64,000 bases of DNA from Engraulis encrasicolus (GCF_034702125.1 NC_085865.1:27160540-27224539), one strand, 5' to 3'; counted from the first letter of the stretch, positions 1-18,084 are shown. A program made the numbers and translations. The notes: generated by a model from the letters alone, not told the origin.

Positions 1-295
1 TGCAGCTGAACTATCCTGTTTGTTATCCTTACACGAAGATGATTTATGTGGCCAAATCCTCTTAGCTAATGATGTATCAATAAAAATCAACCTTGAGTAA
101 TTAGGCACCATCCTGTCCATAATCTGCATGTAGCAGGCTAATACAAACACAACGCACCTACTAGCACATAGCTGGTGGGTTGGGGGGTAATTAAAAATAT
201 GACCTATCAACTAGTATAGGAGGTGTGCTGGTCATAAGGAATAGTCTTCCTCTCACACATGTACTCCCCTTACCAGAAACATGTGCGCGTGCACG

Positions 296-298
<3 letters not shown>

Positions 299-369
<71 letters not shown>
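299..369. repeat. (CA)n microsatellite
   Basis: About 35 uninterrupted CA units, preceded by a short GCAC-rich stretch. Open frames across it on both strands encode only TH/CV dipeptide runs and are not genes. Confidence 0.97.
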
Positions 370-370
<1 letters not shown>

Positions 371-375
<5 letters not shown>

Positions 376-651
376 TACGCTTGCAAAAAAATAACAGCAC
401 AATCTGCCAAGTCCCAGCAGCCTGGAATGTGACAACATCATCTGTCATGGCTGCTTAAGACATCTGTGATGTCACCATGCTCCCACAGCTTTACACCATC
501 AGCCCACAGTCCATAGCAACATTAGCATCCGTGTCACTGTCAGCTAAGTCTGGGACACAGACAGACACAGTGGGAAGACAGGGCTAAAGAAAAAAATCAC
601 ATCACATCCTGTTTTTCTGCTTTAGATGGATCACCTGGAGTGCGATCAAAG
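371..651. other. unannotated stretch
   Basis: Ordinary mixed-composition sequence. I see no exon-like frame, repeat end or RNA gene. Confidence 0.5.
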
Positions 652-654
652 TTA

Positions 655-1009
655 AGGTGCCGGTATGCTTGCTGTGAGCTGTAAATTACGCGCGTCACCG
701 CGAGCAACCGGCATCACATGCTTGCTTCAAAAGCAGTTGACCAAGACGCAGAATACTGGCGGACAAACTCAATGAGACGCTCTTAAAAGTTGCTGCCATT
801 GTCGTTTTCATATCAAGCACACGCGTGGAACTGCGCAGTCTATCTTACGATCGCCCCCAGCGAGTTTGAAGATAGCCTATTGCACCTGACGCACGCATTT
901 GGCTGCCGTGTCCAACGCGCGCGAAATTGACATTAAATACGCATGTTAACGCGTTCATGAACGAATCGTGCACGCGCTCGCGTATCTTGCAGCAAGCATA
1001 CCGGCACCT
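655..1009. mobile_element. Harbinger-type MITE, TTA target duplication
   Basis: A non-autonomous DNA transposon of 355 bp. Its ends are a perfect 20-bp inverted repeat, AGGTGCCGGTATGCTTGCTG at 655-674 and its complement at 990-1009. The element is flanked on both sides by TTA (652-654 and 1010-1012), the kind of 3-bp duplication made by PIF/Harbinger elements. The interior is strikingly CpG-rich (many GCGCG and ACGCG words) compared with the flanks, and has no transposase frame. The perfect TIRs and retained CpGs suggest a fairly recent insertion. Superfamily assignment rests on TSD length and sequence only. Confidence 0.85.
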
Positions 1010-1012
1010 TTA

Positions 1013-1774
1013 GAGAGCATCTTTAAAAGGTTTCTAACAAATAGGATTTAGACCTGCTACACGGTTCATGGTGTAGATGTGCTTATTATTTATTAAAGTG
1101 CTTTATTAACGATTATTTTGTTCAGTGGCTTGCACGCCTGGGGCTAAGTGCCGTAGAACTAGCTTAAGTGAATGAAATAGAATACTCGATAAATAATGGT
1201 GACTTAGCTATGAGCCCAAATAAAAAGCAAAAACGCAAGTACGTTCACAGCTCTGAGCCTTTTTTTTTAGACAAGGTGAATGATTTAGATAAGTGTCGGA
1301 ACAAGAGGTACTGCCTTGTCGAGTAATTTCAGTGCAATGTCTTTCAGCCCTTGAGGAAACAGTGAGACACATTTTGATGAGCCAGAGCAGAACAATGACA
1401 AAGGGAACACAAAGGAATACATTTGTCCTGGAATACAATTTGCCTTAGACTGCCATCTGAAAAAAAATGAGAGGCAGATTATCGAAAAACACTGACTAGA
1501 ATAGTGATTCAAAGTAGATAACAATGTTAGCAATTGGGAGGGAAAGTGGAAAACAGCTATCCTAGCAGTTACGTTCCAACCACCAGTGAGATCCTATTGA
1601 AACTCCCATAGACGAGTTTTTTTTTTTTTTTTAAATCCAAAAGATATGACGCTGAACTATCACACCAGACAAATGTTTAAGCTTACACAATAGGATGAAC
1701 TACCTGTCGAAATCTTGAGTCATTTTTTGCCCTTTTAAGAAAAGTAGAAATTGTGCGAATCTGTTTGGAAAGGG
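1013..1774. other. unannotated stretch with poly-T
   Basis: Mixed AT-rich sequence with a 16-nt T run near 1616-1631. Two short minus-strand frames have no recognisable content. Nothing else stands out. Confidence 0.45.
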
Positions 1775-1793
1775 ACTACAGCTCCCAGCATGC
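1775..1793 (+). promoter_or_regulatory. candidate ZNF143/SBS-like motif
   Basis: The 19-mer ACTACAGCTCCCAGCATGC is close to the ACTACA-NN-TCCCA-N-MATGC motif bound by ZNF143/STAF at vertebrate promoters. The two-base core after ACTACA is GC instead of the common AT/AA. A CpG-bearing stretch follows (1800-1850). There is no gene start to anchor it, so its function is inferred only. Confidence 0.35.
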
Positions 1794-1993
1794 TGTGCTT
1801 CGCGCCTCATTGACAAACACAGAGAAACAAACGAACGCAAGTTCTTCGCGTTTCTTCACATTCTTGTAATCATGGAAGTTCCATATTGGCGTCTTATTAC
1901 ACATATACACTCGATTAATTTGGTTTGGTTTTAGCTTCTCTAGCAGATATGATGGCTTCTGTAATGACGAATAACCACCTCTCTGGCTAATGT

Positions 1994-2023
1994 TTGGCTA
2001 TGCTAATTTGGCTATGCTAATTA
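1994..2023 (+). repeat. short tandem duplication
   Basis: A 14-bp unit containing GGCTATGCTAATT occurs twice in a row. It is a small local duplication with no further context. Confidence 0.6.
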
Positions 2024-2256
2024 CATGAAGTAAACACGTCACACATGCAAGTCAGTGTAGTTCTGTATTAGCTTTTTTAAGAATATTAAAATCAGTTCAG
2101 ATCAATTGAAACCGAACATTTTACCACCTGAATCGATCAAATGGGCCAACATGCATATTATATGACAGCCACTGCTCCTCATCGTCAGGACCGAGATGTA
2201 ATGATGTAATAAAAAATAAAAAAAACATTCATTTGATGCAGAGGCTTGGAATGTTG

Positions 2257-2269
2257 CCAGCAGGGGGCG
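2257..2269 (+). promoter_or_regulatory. candidate CTCF core motif
   Basis: CCAGCAGGGGGCG matches the core of the vertebrate CTCF consensus (CCASYAGRKGGC). It lies in unique-looking sequence, not inside an identified transposon. Single motif matches are common by chance in 64 kb, so this is a candidate only. Confidence 0.4.
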
Positions 2270-2383
2270 ATGAGATTACTTTCCCAATAGCACAACAAAA
2301 TATGCTAATATAATAAAGAAATTGTTACACATTTATCTGTGTAATATGTTATTTGGAGTATGGGCTAGCCAAAGGAAGGAAGT

Positions 2384-2653
2384 CTATAGGTTACCTGGGT
2401 AACTACGGTTCTCTGAGGGAGATGTACGAGACATCTCACTATGGGTTACACTCTTTGCTTGATCCTTTGCCGAAACTTGCTTTCAGTCATGCCGCCAGGC
2501 CAATGAGCTGCACAGGTGGAGTCCCGTCCCCTCGGTTCTATCCACCCGCGCTGATCTCTGATCACTAGTCTGAGGCAACTAACCTTTGAGCTTGTGAGGT
2601 GAGCGGGGCAATCTAGTGAGGTGTCTCGTTCAACTCCCCATGGTAACCTATAG
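2384..2653. repeat. dispersed repeat with imperfect inverted ends
   Basis: CTATAGGTTACC at 2384-2395 is matched in reverse at 2642-2653. Just inside, ACGAGACATCTCACT (2426-2440) is matched with one change at 2615-2629. The paired blocks keep the same order, giving nested inverted ends around about 170 bp. Sequence of this style (GGTAAC...GGTTCTCTGAGGGAGA...) resembles terminal regions of DIRS-like retroelements in fish from memory, and the GC-rich sequence to about 3000 may belong to the same relic. No RT or recombinase frame survives. Confidence 0.5.
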
Positions 2654-6232
<3,579 letters not shown>

Positions 6233-6266
6233 TGTGTGTGTGTGCGTGCGTGTGTGTGTGTGTGTG
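6233..6266. repeat. interrupted GT/GC tract
   Basis: A short, imperfect GTGTGCGTGCGTGTG tract. Confidence 0.85.
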
Positions 6267-6681
6267 CCCACTGTGCCCTCCTATGTCATCAGTGCCACCT
6301 GCACTACATCAGACTCCTTGAGGGCCTTCTGACACCTGAGCAGCCCTGGTCGTTAGCCTCAGCCCACACAACCCCCCACTCCACTCAAGTTGCTCTGATT
6401 CATCGCTGGAGCACAGGGTCAATTGACCTTTTCTACTCTGAGTTTAATTGCCAATAGTCTGTGATAATCTGCCTTATGGCATGTCACCGTTGGGGAGGCG
6501 ACTGCCAAGACTGCCAAGATACAAGCACGAGCTAAAATAAATACAATACCTCTCGGAGTGCGTATCTGTCTTGACAATAATTCTGATGTATATTGCAGTG
6601 TATCTCTACAAAGATATTCTGAATTGGTAATGATGAAGATTTTCAGGAGCTCAACAAGAAAATAGAACTGAAATAGAACTG
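6267..6681. other. unannotated stretch
   Basis: Ordinary sequence. No exon, RNA or repeat end is seen. Confidence 0.4.
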
Positions 6682-6905
6682 TTTATTTGCAAAACGGTGT
6701 ATCTCCATTTTTTGACTTTTGCATTTTATTATTGAAAATGACTGAAATCACCATATGAGAATTCTTACCATTCAAATATTATGAGAACATACTTTTTAGA
6801 CCTATATAAAATGCATTTCGCAATGCAATTCAATGGAATGCCCAATTACAAAAGGTCAATTTCCCAACATTCTACAAAATGGAGATACACCGTTTTGCAA
6901 ATAAA
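6682..6905. mobile_element. 224-bp foldback element
   Basis: The first 30 bases (6682-6711) are the exact reverse complement of the last 30 (6876-6905). The arm contains GCAAAACGGTGTATCTCC. TA lies inside both ends (TTTATTTGC / GCAAATAAA), which would fit a Tc1/mariner-type insertion at TA, but an unambiguous TSD cannot be set because the bases are part of the palindrome. No coding capacity. Perfect arms suggest youth or structural constraint. Confidence 0.7.
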
Positions 6906-7111
6906 CCACAGAATGAAGCTGGAATGCTACAGCATTTGACTAAATATGACTAGATTCAAGCTATAATACAATTAATAATTACTTTATATGTATCTAATTA
7001 ATACAAAACACACATGTTGTTTATGGTAACTACAACGGTGAAACACTAGTTACACACTCAAACACTCTCACGGTCTAACTCTGACATTCAATAAATGGTA
7101 AATGGTATTAT

Positions 7112-7403
7112 TACCTCCACCAAGGACGTTATGATTTCAGTCGCGTTGGTTTGTCTGCCTCTTTGTCTGTCTGTCAGTCAGCAGGATTACTCAAAAAGTT
7201 GTCTATGGATTTGGTTGAGATTTGTGGAGTTGGCAATGACAAAAAAAACTAGTAATTAAATGTTGGTGGTGATTCGGCTCACAAACAGGATCCTGGAATT
7301 GAAAAAAAAAAGATTATTCACCATTTCGAGGCAGAAGGACTTGGGAAAAAAACAGGGTGTAACATAGTCAAATGTTCTATCCAACAGCCTTCTTGGCGGA
7401 TCA
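7112..7403 (+). mobile_element. dispersed repeat, single-unit copy (family of 51272)
   Basis: It begins ACCTCCACCAAGGA, continues through TCGCGTTGGTTTGTCTG, CAGCAGGATTACTCAAAAAG and TTTGTGGAGTTG, and ends near GGGTGTAACATAGTCAAATG and CTTGGCGGA. The same ordered landmarks occur at 51272-51771. This copy holds only one internal CAGCAG...GGTGGTGAT unit, while the other holds two. I recall this repeat type from many aquatic animals but cannot name its class with confidence. Confidence 0.75.
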
Positions 7404-9969
<2,566 letters not shown>

Positions 9970-10298
9970 CAGGGGGGAGGAACCTGTCTCGAGGGCTGTT
10001 TGCGACACTTGAGGCCATTTTATCTGGCCCCCGATATAGTTTTAATGTTGTGCAGCTTCACATGAAATATGACATATTTTGTAAAGGAATTTTAGAAAAT
10101 AGCCTACATTTACAATACAGCTAAGTTATATTCAGGGGACCTAGAGAAGGTGGGGTCTGTTTTAAAGGTGGCTGCCTTCAGGCCTAAAGTGCAGGGGGAA
10201 ATCCTGGTTTGTGCTCATAATACGGCCCTCAGAGGACATTTATGGCCCTCGGATGAAATTGAAGTGGCCCCTCGAATGAAAAAGGTTCCCCACCCCTG
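9970..10298. mobile_element. non-autonomous hAT element, 8-bp TSD
   Basis: The ends are CAGGGGGGAGGAACC (9970) and, reading in from the right, CAGGGGTGGGGAACC (10298), matching at 13 of 15. The flanks carry a perfect 8-bp TSD, GAATAATC (9962-9969 and 10299-10306). Length is 329 bp, with no transposase frame. 8-bp TSDs with CAGGGGTGGG-type ends are typical of hAT elements. Confidence 0.92.
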
Positions 10299-10306
10299 GA
10301 ATAATC

Positions 10307-11350
10307 AGACCACAACAAGAAGAAGCAACATGATACCGCGTCTTGTCATTGCACATATGCAAGGCCCAGCATCATGTACCGTCCTTCTTGGACGTTCCTG
10401 GCCCTGACTCTTCTTCATTTTCCCCCTCCTGCCATCGCTGGGTGATGTCTCACGCTGCCCCTCTGTCATGGTGACCCTTTGAGGGGCTTCTGATATTTGC
10501 CATCACAGGTAGAGAGTAGACCACTGCTGATCGCACACCGTAACCTTAATCATACCACACAACAAGCCTCACACATCCCCACTAAGATTGTGTGCGAATG
10601 TGTGTGCGTGTGCGTGTGCATGCATGTCTGTACCACTGGTCCAACGCCATTGAGATTGTCTTTCTGGATCATCTTGTGTTCAGTTTCCAGACTTCCATTG
10701 TTGTCACATTTGAGATAGTATGATGAAGTAGGCAGGGTGAATAAATCACACAGTACATTGTGTAAATGTTTATATTTAACATCTCGAGATATCCATGCCT
10801 CTACATTAAATCAGAGAGAGCTGGACCAACATGAACACACTTTACTGTGCTGCTAACATCTGACATAGATGAAATACTATACTGTAAGTAATTTGACTTC
10901 TTTTTGGTGCTTGAAACATTTGTAGATGCCGATTGGCCTTAGTAAGTGCATATTTTCATGTATTGTTTATTTGTATTGCTGCTAGTATTGCTCATAATAC
11001 GGCCTCTTGCACTTTACATCTCTCTCTGGACCACTGTGCAATATGGTAGTACAATAAAAGTCTTGAATGAGTCCTAGTTTTATTCCGGCATAGACGAATA
11101 GCAATGAGACAAGCAAACGTATCACAGGTGCAAAATTTTCACACACATTGTCTGAGACCTGTGGACGGGATGGATTGTATTGCATGTGTTATGTTTTGAT
11201 GTTAGAGTTTAATTGTACTTTGTACTGGAATAAATGCATTGACAGAGCTGCCTGCAAATTACTCAGTCAAACTCATGGTAGTCCTGTGCAAGCAGGGAAC
11301 ATATCTATAGCACATGCACAGTTTACACTTGAACGGGGCAGCAGATTGTG
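10307..11350. other. unannotated stretch
   Basis: A short GTGTGC-rich patch lies at 10588-10625. The rest is ordinary AT-rich sequence without exon-like frames. Confidence 0.4.
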
Positions 11351-11358
11351 TGTGTCAT

Positions 11359-12047
11359 CAGGGGCGGATTAAGAAATGATGGCCCCCCTGGGCCAGACAT
11401 CTTGGCCCACCAACCCTACCCAAACCGCACCTTTGCTCTGCTAATTGGACATGTTAAGAGAACTGTACACGGTGCGCACAGCTAGCAGGTAATTAGACAT
11501 GTACAATATACACCAGTCCCCCCATGCTATATGGGACAGAACTGTATACATAGTGTGTACACAGAGGCACTGGAACACATTTTCAGCAGGGATGATGTTG
11601 GATGGTGGACAATTTCTGCATGGGGGATTTGGGGGCCCTCCCCCAGAAAATTTCGTATTTTTTAGATGTAATTTCCTGCATTCTGAACAATTTCAGAGCA
11701 ATTATTGGCAAATCCCTCAGATTTGAGATGTTGAAATGACAAAGTGAATGTCACATGGCCATGCATGCAGAATCCACCAAACTGTAGTTTGAAGGGCAGT
11801 TTGGGTCACACTTACAACCACGGGGCCAAGTTGGCCTGGGCCCCTTTGGCCCCCTTGGGCCCACTGCCCCCCGGATCTGGCTTGGCCTTACTGACTATAT
11901 CAGTTCATTGTACACCATACTGGCTGGCCCATGAAGCACCTTGGAAAGATTGTTATTGCAAAGGTGGTTTTGAAGGCCTGTTTGTGCCGTGGCTGCGGGG
12001 CCAAGTTGGACCTGGGCCCAGTAGGCCCGTTCATTAATCTACCACTG
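11359..12047. mobile_element. non-autonomous hAT element, 8-bp TSD
   Basis: The left end is CAGGGGCGGATTAAG (11359). The right end, read inward, is CAGTGGTAGATTAAT (12047), matching at 11 of 15. The flanks carry a perfect 8-bp TSD, TGTGTCAT (11351-11358 and 12048-12055). The 689-bp interior is unusually rich in GGGCCC/GGCC words, with one block (GGGGCCAAGTTGG) repeated near 11821 and 11998. No transposase. Confidence 0.92.
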
Positions 12048-12376
12048 TGTGTCATGAATGCAGTGAATTTGCTGGTATACAGCTCCAGGCCACTTTATTA
12101 GAATAGCATGAAAAAGTTGATTTATTTCCATAATTCCATCAATAATGTTAAACTGTCATGGATTGTAGATGCATGGCCCAGTTGTTTAACTATTCCAATC
12201 ATTCAAGTTTTTCTTTTTACATAATTTGGCCTTCCAGCTCAAAAAACCCATGAATTGGGAAATTCGCATTATTAGAATATTGTAATGAAATCACAATTTT
12301 CTTCATCAAAATTTGTTTCACATCAGTGCACATCAAATCAGTTGAAATTTGGTACTTTCTACATAACATGCAATGT

Positions 12377-12530
12377 TCAATACTTGGTTAGGACTCTCTC
12401 TGTCTTAATAACGGCCATGATGCGTTTAACATTGAAGTCAATGGCAGAAACAGTGCACGGGAGTAATGGAAGCCCAGATATCCTTGATGCTTTGCCGTCA
12501 GCTGTTCTTGTTTGTTGACCTGGTGACCCA
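12377..12530 (-). pseudogene. Tc1-like transposase C-terminal fragment, left arm
   Basis: Read on the minus strand, about 50 codons stay open and end in the sequence KRIMAVIKTERVLTKY followed by TGA. Spacing to the element end (299 bp) fits a transposase 3' UTR plus TIR. The DNA-binding and DDE catalytic parts are absent, so this is a fragment carried inside the palindrome and not a gene. Confidence 0.65.
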
Positions 12531-12734
12531 CACTTCACTCTTCAATATACCCGTAGATACCCATGCTACGTTTTGGTGTTAACTCACCAGTTTAATTCTA
12601 ACTCACCAGAAATAAAACCCCATTCATTTTCAATGGGGTTTCATTTCTGGTGATTTAGAATTAAACTGGTGAGTTAGCGACAAAACGTGGCATGGAAATC
12701 TACAGGGTATATTGAATAGTGAAGTGTGGGACAC

Positions 12735-12887
12735 CAGGTCAGCTATACAAAAACAGCTGACGGCAAAGCATCAAGGATATCTGGCCTTCCATTACTCCCA
12801 TGCACTGTTTCTGCCATTGACTTCAATGTTAAACGCATCATGGCCGTTAATAATATTAAGACAGAGAGAGTCCTAACCAAGTATTGA
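12735..12887 (+). pseudogene. Tc1-like transposase C-terminal fragment, right arm
   Basis: This is the mirror copy of the left-arm fragment. It ends KTERVLTKY then TGA at 12885-12887. Two extra codons (from AATAAT) sit between AV and IK. The frame upstream stays similar to the left arm, but there is no start or catalytic region. Confidence 0.65.
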
Positions 12888-13188
12888 ACATTGCATGTTG
12901 TGTAGAAAGTACCACATTTCCACTGATTTGATGTGCACTGATGTGAAACACATTTTGATGAAGAAAATTGTGATTTTATTACAATATTCTAATGATGCGA
13001 ATTCCCCAATTCATGGGTTTTTTGAGCTGGAAGACCAAAATTTGTAAAAATAAACAATTTAATGATTGGAATAGTTAAAAAACTGGGCCATGAATCTATA
13101 ATCCATGACAGTTTAACATTATTGATGGAATTATGGAAATAAATCAACTTTTTCATGCTATTCTAATAAAGTGGCCTGGAGCTGTATA

Positions 13189-13678
13189 AAGGACCAAGAA
13201 ATCCTGTAAATCTTACATCATATTACTAGGATCCTCCTCCACATGTCTATCGACACATTACTGATGAGGATATACCAGGGATCTTGTAAGCATCTGCAAC
13301 ACAATCACGAACATCGCGATTCACTTACAGAACAGATTGGCATACTGTATACAGACTACACACACACGCAACCACGAACACACACAGTCACGCACACACA
13401 CATGCATGCACGCACACACGAACGCACGCACATGCACACATGCATGCACGCACGCACACACACATAAACAAACACACACACACACACTCCAAAACAAAAT
13501 AATGTTATTTTCTTCTCGACTGATGCCTTCCTGGGCCTTCCATTCCACTGTTGCTCCTCATTCAGCTAGTGTTGCAGTATGCGTGCATTATGTACAGAGT
13601 TTGTAATTCACGGTGACAGGTGAATGACAGCCATTTCTGTGAGGACTTAGAAAGAAATGCACACATACCACACGCGCA

Positions 13679-13713
<35 letters not shown>

Positions 13714-14301
13714 CTTTCAGGTATTTGGGGCAATGGACCAAGGGCTGACCCTTCCTGTGGTCAACATTGTACTGATGAACCCTATTTGGTCATCAGCTGG
13801 GATGTCACAGAGGTCTGAAAATAAAAAGCCCTTACCCAAAACACCTTGTGGAATATGGTTTGTGTCATGTGATGGAGCAGCCGTCCAAAAAAAAACCCTG
13901 TGATATTTATCGATCCCTGAATGCTTTTGTTCTGTTCCATTTTATGTATTTTTAATAGATATGTACTTTTTGTAAAGCCTTTCATACTTTAAAAAGAATC
14001 AAGGTTCAGAAGGCTTTTATGCTGTCTTTCACTTAAATTTTAAAAACAATGGTGATCTACGCGGTGATCTACTTGAGCTGCATTTTGTATGACTTGTCTT
14101 CAACAAAACACATAACACTTTCAAGGGTTTTAAGCAAGGGTTCAAAACACACACATGGATTTTTCAACTGAATATGCATATACCTTGCAGACAAGGATGA
14201 CTGTAGGACCTCAAGGCTCTTTAAACGATGCTAGCTTGACTGAGTGGAAAGATTAGTCTATTAATGACTGTGTGTTTGTGTGTGTGTGCGTACATGCATG
14301 C

Positions 14302-14302
<1 letters not shown>
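13189..14302. other. unannotated stretch with CA-rich patches
   Basis: Imperfect CACA/GCAC tracts lie at 13358-13488 and 13675-13708. The rest is ordinary. Frames here are dipeptide or low-complexity artefacts. Confidence 0.5.

Positions 14303-14387
<85 letters not shown>
14303..14387. repeat. (GT)n microsatellite
   Basis: About 42 GT units after an imperfect TGTGCGTACATGC lead-in. Confidence 0.97.
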
Positions 14388-15198
<811 letters not shown>

Positions 15199-17340
15199 AG
15201 GGAGTTTATATGCCCTGGAGTGCTCTGCTTTGAGCTGGATTTGAACAGGCGAATTATGTGAGCTATAAGTCACACAGATTTGCCACTAATTACACCTTCA
15301 AACTTTGATATCCCAGCCAGGATTTCTTGGGAGGAAATTTTGAGGCCAAAAAGGTCTTGAAAATGTATGGTTTTAAACTGAAAGTTTGGGGGAAAGTCTT
15401 TAAAGTCTACCCAAAGCGAGAATACCCACCTGAGAAATGAAAAGAAACTGTACTGTGTCATCCAGGAGTCAAACACAGTCATCAATTGTGATTAGATACG
15501 ATATTGACAAATATTGAGTTAAAATACATTTTACATGGAAATCTGTCCATCAATCAATTGACAGCTTCCTTCTACTGCGCATCTCCTGTCGAGTCCCCCC
15601 TTTCCATTGTCACAAAGGCAGAAAATAAGATAAAACATTATTATACTTCACCTTGTACAATCTGCGTATAGCAGTGATATTCTTTGTGTACCACAATTAT
15701 GTTTCATTTTTCAATTATATCTCATAACTAATCTGTGTTGTGGACATGAAAGGGCCCTTTGAAGCAAAAAATCTGAAAAATAAGGACTTTGTCATTTTTT
15801 TTACTGTAATGAAAAAAAATCTTGGTTACATTGAAGCGTCAAGTCTTTCACAAGGTCGTGCTTACAACTGCACTTCAGTTTCATTTCCGCCTAAAACAAT
15901 CATTGAGGGTATAAACAGAATTATTTCTGTAGATAACATGACAGTTAAAAAGGAGACATTTTCAGAATAAATACAGCCATAGCACCTTATTACTTTAATG
16001 CTTTATTATGCTGCTTTTAAGACTTGAGTTATACGTCAGTTGTCTATTGGCTGTCTTTTCTATACCCTTTGTGGATTGAAATGCTGTTCACTCGATTTGT
16101 TTTCTGTCTGCTGTTTTCTTGTCTGCTGTTATTTCTGTTTGTTCTATAATTGGAGGACACATATGTTCCACACTAATATACTAAACAAAAATATGCAAAC
16201 AGTGTTAGCTAAGAGTTCAACAGTAAAAGTCAGTTACATTTCACTGCCACCACTTATGTCAGGGTCTTACCATTTCACGTCAGGTGGGATTGAATACAGC
16301 CACATTTAAAACAAACATCAACATGTCCAAGCCACCATTCAACAGGCGCTCTTTCACAGTTCCTGTGACCTTATGCAATGCATTTCATTAGTTTTTAAAT
16401 AGACGGATTGGCACATGCACCCACGTTTTTACAGAAATGTACAATCCCTTCTGTACAAACACATATGGGTTTTTTTTCACAACGCAACCACACAGTAGCC
16501 TATTTGTCAGCACCCACTGGCTTCAGGCCTCTCCTGCTACTAGGACATCCATCATACAGTACATGTGCCATGAGTCCTCTGAAATCGTACATTGAACTGA
16601 TATACTTTTTAATAAATAACTTCAATATTCACACAGAGCGTTGTGTAGTAAATTGGAGTCCTTAAGGCTTATCCGTTTTGCTGCCTACAGTAATTGCCGT
16701 TTTTTTCACTATGCACTTCATCACAACTTCAATAAAGGAAGACAAGACAAGTGGCATGTCATTATCCAACATAGTCCTCAAAGTCATTAAAATAAAAACA
16801 ATCAGACGAAGCAATCTCCCCAAAAATCACACCAAACTATCTCTCCAAAGTGCAGACTGGAATTAAACCAATTTCATTTATGGAAGTGTAATAGCGAAGT
16901 GTTCACCTTTCAACTCCCTCTGCGATTTCAACTTTGTTAATGGAAAAACGGGTGAATTTGCATTTGTAAACAGAGTGCACAAATTAAAAAGGAAATGCAA
17001 CATCATATCCAACACTTATGCATCGGCTGTGCCCAGGGCACTGCAGGGAGTGCAGTAGAGAAATCAACAGTATTATGTTTTGATTTCAGTAAATTATCAA
17101 GGGACCACAGATATAGTGGAAAATAAAAAATGCAACACCGCGGGACATGTTTACACAAAAAAATAATATTTTTTATTGCTTTTGCAAGTCTCTGAATGTC
17201 AACTGAACATCCCTAAAACCTCCTCCACTTTTAACTAATTTACAAACTCAACTAAATATAGCAATACAAAGACAATATACTGTGTTTTATAAGATTTGGG
17301 GATAAATTGTTTTGTTGTTTTAGATCATTTTCTTGTCTAC
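15199..17340. other. unannotated AT-rich stretch
   Basis: Two kilobases without repeats that I can identify and without convincing exons. It has many A/T runs and several 60-90 codon frames without motifs. Its plain, low-repeat character would suit conserved non-coding DNA, but conservation cannot be judged from one sequence. Confidence 0.35.
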
Positions 17341-17481
<141 letters not shown>

Positions 17482-18084
17482 GGGAGAGATGGGGAGAGGT
17501 AGGCTACTGTACAGAGGGTGGGAGCCAGAGCAGAATACTACTGAGGACCCTCTGAATTTCACAAAAAAACAACATGAATACCTTGTGCAGAAAGTGAGAC
17601 AGAGGAAATGAAAGAGAGAGAGATAGTGTAGTGACGGTGAGAGCGGGTAGTGGTTGAGAGAAGGAAAGAGAGAAATAGACTGTAAGAAAGCAAGAACGAG
17701 AGAGAGGGGGGGGGGATTAAGTGAAAGGATTAAGTGAAAGTAAGGGGAGGCAGGGAAAGAAATAGAATGAGAACATAAAACAAAAAGATGTAGAAGGACT
17801 GAAAGAGAGGGAAGGAAAGACATGAAGATAGAGAGAGGCAGAGGGAGGGAAATGAAAGGGCAGCAGGGGCTGCTAGTGCACTCTGGGATACCGAGCAACA
17901 CTGCTATAGGCAGCCACAGCAAGAGTGTACAGGGGGTTGAAACCAGGCTGCCACCTGCAGTGGCAAACAAATTACTGTGAGGCCTGGTGAGAGCCTGCGT
18001 GCGTGCGGCGTGCGGCGTGCGTGCGTGCGTACATGCGTATGTTGTGGTATCTACCATATGCATCTGTGCATGTGGTATTTGTGT
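17482..18084. other. purine-rich stretch
   Basis: A degenerate GAGA/GGAA-rich plus strand extends to about 17860, followed by GCGTGCGG words near 18000. No gene. Confidence 0.45.

Larger units (their letters stand above)
12078..13186. mobile_element. 1.1-kb Tc1-type palindrome (two opposed 3' ends)
   Basis: The two halves are near-complete reverse complements, from TACAGCTCCAGGCCAC at 12078 to its complement ending at 13186, with a 7-nt loop at about 12625-12631. TA flanks both sides (12076-12077 and 13187-13188), as expected for Tc1/mariner insertion. Each arm carries, facing inward from its end, the last codons of a transposase-like frame ending KRIMAVIKTERVLTKY-stop (left arm minus strand, stop at 12377-12379; right arm plus strand, stop at 12885-12887, with a 6-bp in-frame insertion). 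The R..AVI...TKY ending is typical of Tc1 transposases. Both stops lie 299 bp from their own element end. No DDE domain is present, so it cannot move on its own. Confidence 0.88.
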
